NCBI RefSeq assembly: GCF_009724245.1
Contig: NZ_WNNK01000021.1
Location: forward strand, 1-64,000
Direction of reading: 5' to 3'
DNA: 64,000 nucleotides
DNA from: Pseudomonas spelaei
GTDB lineage: Bacteria > Pseudomonadota > Gammaproteobacteria > Pseudomonadales > Pseudomonadaceae
Position numbers and translations under genes: made by a program. Below the pieces are notes generated by a model that had not been told where the DNA came from, searched no databases, and saw nothing but the letters and a program-made list of their open reading frames with translations. Positions 60,101-64,000 of the stretch are shown here, piece by piece (position 1 is the stretch's first letter; every line of letters starts with the position of its first letter).

Positions 60101-63100
60101 TCGGCCCTAGCGCCAGTGCCACGGCGACCAACGCCATGGCTCTGGGCAACGGTGCCACAGCGGGAACTGCCAACTCGGTAGCCTTGGGCAGTGGCGCAAC
60201 CACCGCTGCGGCTAACGCCACCACCGGCGGCACGATCAATGGCACCGCCTACACCTACGCCGGCGGCGCACCGATTGGTGTCCTCAGCCTGGGGACGGCG
60301 GGCAATGAACGCCAGATCACCAATGTGGCGGCAGGCAGAGTCACGGGCACCAGCACCGATGCCGTCAACGGCAGCCAACTGTTCGCTACCAACACGGCGG
60401 TCACTGGCGTCGGCACAACACTCAACAACATCGTCAACAACGGTGCAGGCATCAAATACTTCCACACTAACTCGACCCTGGCCGACAGCACTGCCAGCGG
60501 GATTAACAGTGTGGCTGTCGGCCCAACCGCCAGTGCTACAGCAAGCAACGCCATGGCCCTGGGCAACGGTGCCACGGCGGGAACGGCCAACTCGGTGGCC
60601 CTGGGCAGTGGCGCCACCACCGCCACCGCCAACGCCACCGCGGGCGGCACGATCAACGGTACGGCCTTCACCTATGCCGGCGGCGCACCGATTGGTGTCC
60701 TCAGCCTGGGATCGGCGGGCAATGAACGCCAGATCACCAACGTGGCGGCAGGTCGAGTCACCGGCACCAGCACCGATGCGGTCAACGGTAGCCAACTGTT
60801 CGCCACTAATACGGCGGTCAATAGCGTTGGCACGACGGTCAACAACATCGTGAACGGCGCGGGCATCAAGTACTTCCACGCTAACTCGACCCTGGCCGAC
60901 AGCACCGCCACCGGCACCGACAGTGTCGCTGTCGGGCCGAGCGCCAGTGCCACCGCCACCAACGCCATGGCCCTGGGCAATGGCGCCACGGCAGGCACCG
61001 CCAACTCGGTAGCCCTGGGCAGCGGTGCAACCACCGCCGCCGCCAACGCCACCACCGGCGGTACCATCAACGGCACCGCCTACACCTACGCCGGCGGCGC
61101 ACCGATTGGTGTGCTCAGCCTGGGATCGGCGGGCAATGAACGCCAGATCACCAACGTGGCGGCAGGCCAAGTCACGGGCACCAGCACCGATGCGGTCAAC
61201 GGTAGCCAACTGTTCGCCACCAACACGGCGGTCAATAGCGTCGGCACGACGGTCAACAACATCGTGAACGGCGCGGGCATCAAGTATTTCCACGCCAATT
61301 CGACCCTGGCCGACAGCACCGCCACTGGCACCGACAGTGTCGCTGTCGGACCAAGCGCCAGTGCCACGGCGACCAACGCCATGGCCTTGGGCAACGGTGC
61401 CACGGCAGGCACCGCCAACTCGATAGCCTTGGGCAGCGGCGCAACCACTGCCGCGGCTAACGCCACCACCGGCGGCACGGTCAATGGCACGGCCTACACC
61501 TATGCGGGAGGCGCACCGACAGGCGTCTTGAGTGTGGGCAGTGCGGGCAATGAACGCCAGATCACCAATGTGGCGGCCGGCCAAGTCACCGGGACCAGCA
61601 CCGATGCCGTCAACGGCAGCCAACTGTTCGCCACCAACACGGCGGTCAATAGCGTCGGCACGACGGTCAACAACATCGTGAACGGCGCAGGCATCAAGTA
61701 CTTCCACGCTAACTCGACCTTGGCCGACAGCACCGCCACGGGCACCGACAGCGTGGCCATTGGTCCGCAATCGGTAGCAGGTGGCGCGCAATCCTTCGCA
61801 GCCGGCGCCGGTGCAGTGGCAAGCACCTCCGGCGGCGTGGCCTTGGGTAACTTGAGTAGCGTGCAAGTAGCGGGCGGTGTGGCGCTGGGCCAAGGCTCGA
61901 TTTCGGACCGTGCCATCGCACCCGCCACCGGCCTGATTCCAGTGGGCAATGGCGCCATTCGCTATGACACCACGGACGCGACCTTATTAGGTGCCGTGTC
62001 ACTGGGCAAAACCGGCCAGTACCGTCAACTCACCAACGTAGCGGACGGTACCAGCTCCCAGGATGCCGTGACGTTGCGCCAACTGACCGGCGCAATCGGC
62101 TCGATCAGCGCCACCGGCACCATGTACTTCCATGCCAACTCGACTAACCCGCAAGACTCCCTGTCCGTAGGGCAAGAGTCGATTGCCGTAGGCCCGGCCA
62201 CCGTGGTCAACGGTGATAACGGTATCGGTATCGGTAACCAGGCCACCGTCGGCCAGGCGGCCCCTGGCGGCATCGCGATGGGTCGCAATACCCAGGTGCT
62301 GCTGGCCTCCGGCATTGCCATCGGCTCCGAGGCCCAAGCCCAGGGTGAACAGTCGCTGGCACTCGGTGCCGGTGCGGTGGCCAGTCAAGCCACCAGCATC
62401 GCGCTGGGGTCAAGCTCGGTCACCACGGTCGGTGCCCAGAACGGCTACACCGCTTATGGCCTCAGCGCTCCGCAAACGTCGGTTGGCGAATTGGGGATTG
62501 GGACCGCACTGGGTGATCGCAAGATCACCGGCGTGGCCGGCGGCTCAGCGCCGAACGATGCGGTGAATGTGGCACAACTGACAACCGTCGGTGATCGGGT
62601 AACGCAGAACACCACCAGCATCACCAACCTCGGCGGGCGGGTCACCACCATCGAGGGCGACATCACCAACATCACCAACGGTGCGGGCATCAAGTACTTC
62701 CACGCCAATTCGACCAGCGCGGACTCCCAGGCGGTAGGCCAGGAAGCCGTCGCCGTGGGTGGCGGTACCGTGGTCAGTGGTGACAACGGTATCGGTATCG
62801 GGAACCAGGCCACCGTCGACCAGGCCGCGCCGGATGGTATTGCGATTGGTCGCAACAGCAAGGTGTTGGCGACTTCCGGTATTGCTCTTGGCGTCGATGC
62901 CCAGGCTCAAGGCGCACAGTCGCTGGCACTCGGCGCCGGCGCGGTGGCCAGTCAGGCCACCAGCATCGCGCTGGGTTCCAATTCGGTCACTACGGTCGGC
63001 GCCCAGAGCGGCTACACCGCTTATGGCCTGACCGCACCGCAGACTTCGGTCGGCGAATTGGGTATTGGCACCGCAGCGGGTAATCGCAAGATCACCGGCG

Positions 63101-64000
63101 TGGCGGCCGGCTCGGCGCCGAACGATGCGGTGAACGTGGAGCAACTGACGGCGGTGGGTGACCAGGTGGCGCAAAACACCACCAGCATCACCAACCTCGG
63201 CGGGCGAGTCACCACCATTGAGGGCAACATCAACAACATCACCAACGGCGGTGGCGTGAAGTACTTCCACGCCAACTCCACCCAGGCTGACTCGGTGGCC
63301 AGTGGCGCGGACTCGGTGGCGATCGGCGGTAACGCCAGTGCTTCGGGTACTGGGGCGGTGGCTTCGGGCAACGGCGCGAAAGCTTCGGGCACAGGCTCGG
63401 TGGCTTCCGGCAACGGTGCCCAGGCATCCGGCGCCGGGGCGGTGGCGGTTGGTAATGGCGCCACGGCCAGCGCCGATGGCAGCGTAGCCGTTGGCCAAGG
63501 CTCCAGCGATGGCGGCCGCGGCGCGGAGAACTACACCGGTAAATACTCCAACGCCAGCAACGCCAGTGTAGGCACGGTTTCGGTGGGCAATGCCGCCACG
63601 GGCCAGACCCGCACCCTCAGCAACGTTGCCGATGGCCGCCAGGCCACCGATGCGGTCAACGTGCGGCAACTCGATGGCGCGGTAGCCGAGTCCAAGCAGT
63701 ACACCGACGACTCGCTGAAAACCGTCAACAACAACATTAGCAACGTCACCGGCGCCATCACTGCCGTGGATAACCGTGTGACTCAGGTAGAAAGCAATGT
63801 CACCAAGGTACAGAACGGCACCGACGGCATGTTCCAGGTGAACAACACCAGCGCTGGCGCCAAGCCTTCCGCTACCGGTACCAATGCGGTGGCCGGCGGT
63901 GTCGGTTCGGTGGCTTCCGGCAACAACAGCGCAGCGGTCGGCACCAATGCCAAGGCCTCCGGAGCCAATTCGGTGGCCATGGGTAACGGCGCCAGCGCCA
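57130..64000 (+). CDS. Giant trimeric autotransporter adhesin (YadA-like), N-terminal part
   Basis: An open frame from ATG 57130 to the window edge (2290 codons, no stop), so the gene is incomplete and its C-terminal membrane anchor is outside. The N-terminus is a long extended signal: a basic leader (KGKKAKKPALRKE) then ALILLAAGCFQTVEASA. After it come YadA-type head repeats (SVAVGPxAxATxxNAMALGxGA) alternating with necks (NERQITNVAAG, STDAVNGSQLFATNT) and short stalks (GIKYFHANSTLADSTATG). These form a trimeric surface fibre that binds host or abiotic surfaces. The opposite strand has a long open frame only because of base composition. Eight neck copies, five in near-identical tandem, occupy 58234-61740, and a second 189-residue repeat occupies 62125-63262. 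Confidence 0.92.
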   Translation, partial: MKKINPFSVSLDRSPGSSIPEEKGKKAKKPALRKECITATSALILLAAGCFQTVEASAYPPAGTCVSGGGNVPIGQVTTGPTTVGPVDGSGTYSNVVGCNASGNGQSSVSVFGTFAQATAQGGAAFGFSALAGQWASAYGLSSTATGIGSTALGFGAQARGLNTVAIGGAGGDGTTVLTPANSTIATGDGSTAIGSNGQRGAQANAVDGIAIGGQSTVATGATSGIALGRGSSATGTYGVAAGDGASAAANAIAVGRGARATGTASISIGLGNTVSGNNSGAIGDPSTVSGANSYSLGNNNTIVSNNAFALGNNITIPTGLDGAVVLGNNSTVAASAPTANATINGVTYTFAGAAPAAGGVLSVGAAGSERQVTNVAAGRLTSTSTDATNGSQLFATNTALNSVGTTLNNIVNNGAGIKYFHANSTLADSTATGTNSVAVGPTANATATNAMALGNGATAGTANSVALGSGAATAAANATTGGTINGTAYTYAGGAPIGVLSLGTAGNERQITNLAAGRVTGTSTDAVNGSQLFATNTAVNGVGTTLNNIVSNGAGIKYFHANSTAADSSAVGVDSVAVGPLAVANGATSTAVGSNASAAAAQSSALGANSSATGVRSISVGNTSAAGDGSIAIGGTGATNSSFKPTATGADAIAIGTSNTQAFGQRAVSIGRDSWANGDNSTSMGYDAEALGLNAAAFGTSASADSDNSLAVGPNAKATATNATALGSGATAGTANSVALGSGATTAAANATTGGTINGTAYTYAGGAPIGVLSLGTAGNERQITNVAAGQVTGTSTDAVNGSQLFATNTAVNSVGTTVNNIVTNGAGIKYFHTNSTLADSTATGTNSVAVGPTANATATNAMALGNGATAGTANSVALGSGATTAAANATTGGTINGTAYTYAGGAPIGVLSLGSAGNERQITNVAAGRVTGTSTDAVNGSQLFATNTAVDGLGTSVNNIINNGAGIKYFHTNSTLADSTATGTNSVAVGPSASATATNAMALGNGATAGTANSVALGSGATTAAANATTGGTINGTAYTYAGGAPIGVLSLGTAGNERQITNVAAGRVTGTSTDAVNGSQLFATNTAVTGVGTTLNNIVNNGAGIKYFHTNSTLADSTASGINSVAVGPTASATASNAMALGNGATAGTANSVALGSGATTATANATAGGTINGTAFTYAGGAPIGVLSLGSAGNERQITNVAAGRVTGTSTDAVNGSQLFATNTAVNSVGTTVNNIVNGAGIKYFHANSTLADSTATGTDSVAVGPSASATATNAMALGNGATAGTANSVALGSGATTAAANATTGGTINGTAYTYAGGAPIGVLSLGSAGNERQITNVAAGQVTGTSTDAVNGSQLFATNTAVNSVGTTVNNIVNGAGIKYFHANSTLADSTATGTDSVAVGPSASATATNAMALGNGATAGTANSIALGSGATTAAANATTGGTVNGTAYTYAGGAPTGVLSVGSAGNERQITNVAAGQVTGTSTDAVNGSQLFATNTAVNSVGTTVNNIVNGAGIKYFHANSTLADSTATGTDSVAIGPQSVAGGAQSFAAGAGAVASTSGGVALGNLSSVQVAGGVALGQGSISDRAIAPATGLIPVGNGAIRYDTTDATLLGAVSLGKTGQYRQLTNVADGTSSQDAVTLRQLTGAIGSISATGTMYFHANSTNPQDSLSVGQESIAVGPATVVNGDNGIGIGNQATVGQAAPGGIAMGRNTQVLLASGIAIGSEAQAQGEQSLALGAGAVASQATSIALGSSSVTTVGAQNGYTAYGLSAPQTSVGELGIGTALGDRKITGVAGGSAPNDAVNVAQLTTVGDRVTQNTTSITNLGGRVTTIEGDITNITNGAGIKYFHANSTSADSQAVGQEAVAVGGGTVVSGDNGIGIGNQATVDQAAPDGIAIGRNSKVLATSGIALGVDAQAQGAQSLALGAGAVASQATSIALGSNSVTTVGAQSGYTAYGLTAPQTSVGELGIGTAAGNRKITGVAAGSAPNDAVNVEQLTAVGDQVAQNTTSITNLGGRVTTIEGNINNITNGGGVKYFHANSTQADSVASGADSVAIGGNASASGTGAVASGNGAKASGTGSVASGNGAQASGAGAVAVGNGATASADGSVAVGQGSSDGGRGAENYTGKYSNASNASVGTVSVGNAATGQTRTLSNVADGRQATDAVNVRQLDGAVAESKQYTDDSLKTVNNNISNVTGAITAVDNRVTQVESNVTKVQNGTDGMFQVNNTSAGAKPSATGTNAVAGGVGSVASGNNSAAVGTNAKASGANSVAMGNGASA
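58234..61740 (+). repeat. Tandem 138/139-residue repeats in the adhesin (eight neck copies)
   Basis: The neck motif GNERQITN starts at 58234, 58651, 59470, 59887, 60304, 60721, 61135 and 61549. Spacings are 417, 819, 417, 417, 417, 414 and 414 bases. The 819-base interval holds one divergent head segment (58840-59260). Copies from 59470 on are nearly identical at DNA level, including silent positions, which implies recent duplication or gene conversion. Confidence 0.9.
62125..63267 (+). repeat. Second tandem repeat in the adhesin (about 189 residues)
   Basis: The stalk motif YFHANS recurs at 62125, 62695 and 63262 (570 and 567 bases apart). Between them the head text GIGIGNQATV, IAIGRNxxVLAxSGIA, QSLALGAGAVASQATSIALGS and PQTSVGELGIGTA is repeated with few changes. 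This is a different module from the 138/139-residue repeat. Confidence 0.85.

Noticed and set aside
58234..61740. Regular repeats considered as a CRISPR array
   Set aside because: The repeat unit is over 400 bases, translates in frame as adhesin modules and has no spacer structure.
59260..61893. 877-codon open frame on the minus strand
   Set aside because: It is antisense to the adhesin repeats. The translation is a low-complexity Gly/Ala/Val/Arg string copying the repeat period, while the plus strand gives clear head and neck motifs.

Overview
The window reads as chromosomal DNA of a fluorescent Pseudomonas (P. fluorescens group). This rests on the GC-rich codon use, the nrdB / DUF1289 pair, a stand-alone EPSP synthase, an AprA-type serralysin, the lhgR-lhgO region, several divergent LysR/transporter pairs, and many copies of the palindromic REPIN-type repeats typical of this group. 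The species cannot be fixed from the sequence alone.

Layout. 1-9.6 kb: end of nrdB, a DUF1289 protein, a large homodimeric 2-oxoacid (pyruvate) dehydrogenase E1 paralogue, an rRNA-type methyltransferase, phosphatidylcholine synthase, a TauE/SafE exporter, a ClC-type channel protein and a UPF0149 protein. 9.6-16.8 kb: an AA10 lytic polysaccharide monooxygenase without a signal peptide, a DUF1428 protein, a second-type AroA, a flavodoxin-fold reductase divergent from its TetR regulator, and an AT-rich orphan gene preceded by a near-consensus hrp box (candidate type III effector). 16.8-22.7 kb: a short IS4-like MITE, an MFS pump, the L-2-hydroxyglutarate module (GntR regulator, LhgO, MHS-type permease) sharing a palindromic operator, and a duplicated CAP-domain protein. 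22.7-29.4 kb: a hybrid histidine kinase, acetyl- and methyltransferases, a Mop-type molybdate-binding protein, and an ECF sigma module. In that module three small exported proteins, two of them with YxWxxGHW repeats, each carry the same two-block promoter-like motif.

29.4-38.2 kb is a patchy accessory stretch: small hypothetical genes, a relic, an AT-rich orphan fimbrial adhesin, REPIN elements, a GFA protein, an alpha/beta hydrolase, a GST, EcsC, and a second IS4-like MITE with a perfect 11-bp target duplication and a REPIN inside it. 38.2-51.7 kb: an 831-residue membrane protein of unknown function, MFS/LysR pairs, a chemoreceptor, LysE, a glutamine amidotransferase-like protein, a quinone-reductase-like enzyme with LysR, and an XRE regulator. 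51.7-64 kb: an orphan serralysin (aprA), an exported amidohydrolase with a LysR neighbour, and the first 2290 codons of a giant trimeric autotransporter adhesin. The adhesin runs off the window and contains near-identical 138/139-residue repeats.

The most interesting items are the ECF-type promoter motif shared by the small surface proteins, the hrp-box orphan gene, the MITE pair, the leaderless LPMO and the repeat architecture of the adhesin. All functional calls are from reading the sequence; no searches were run.
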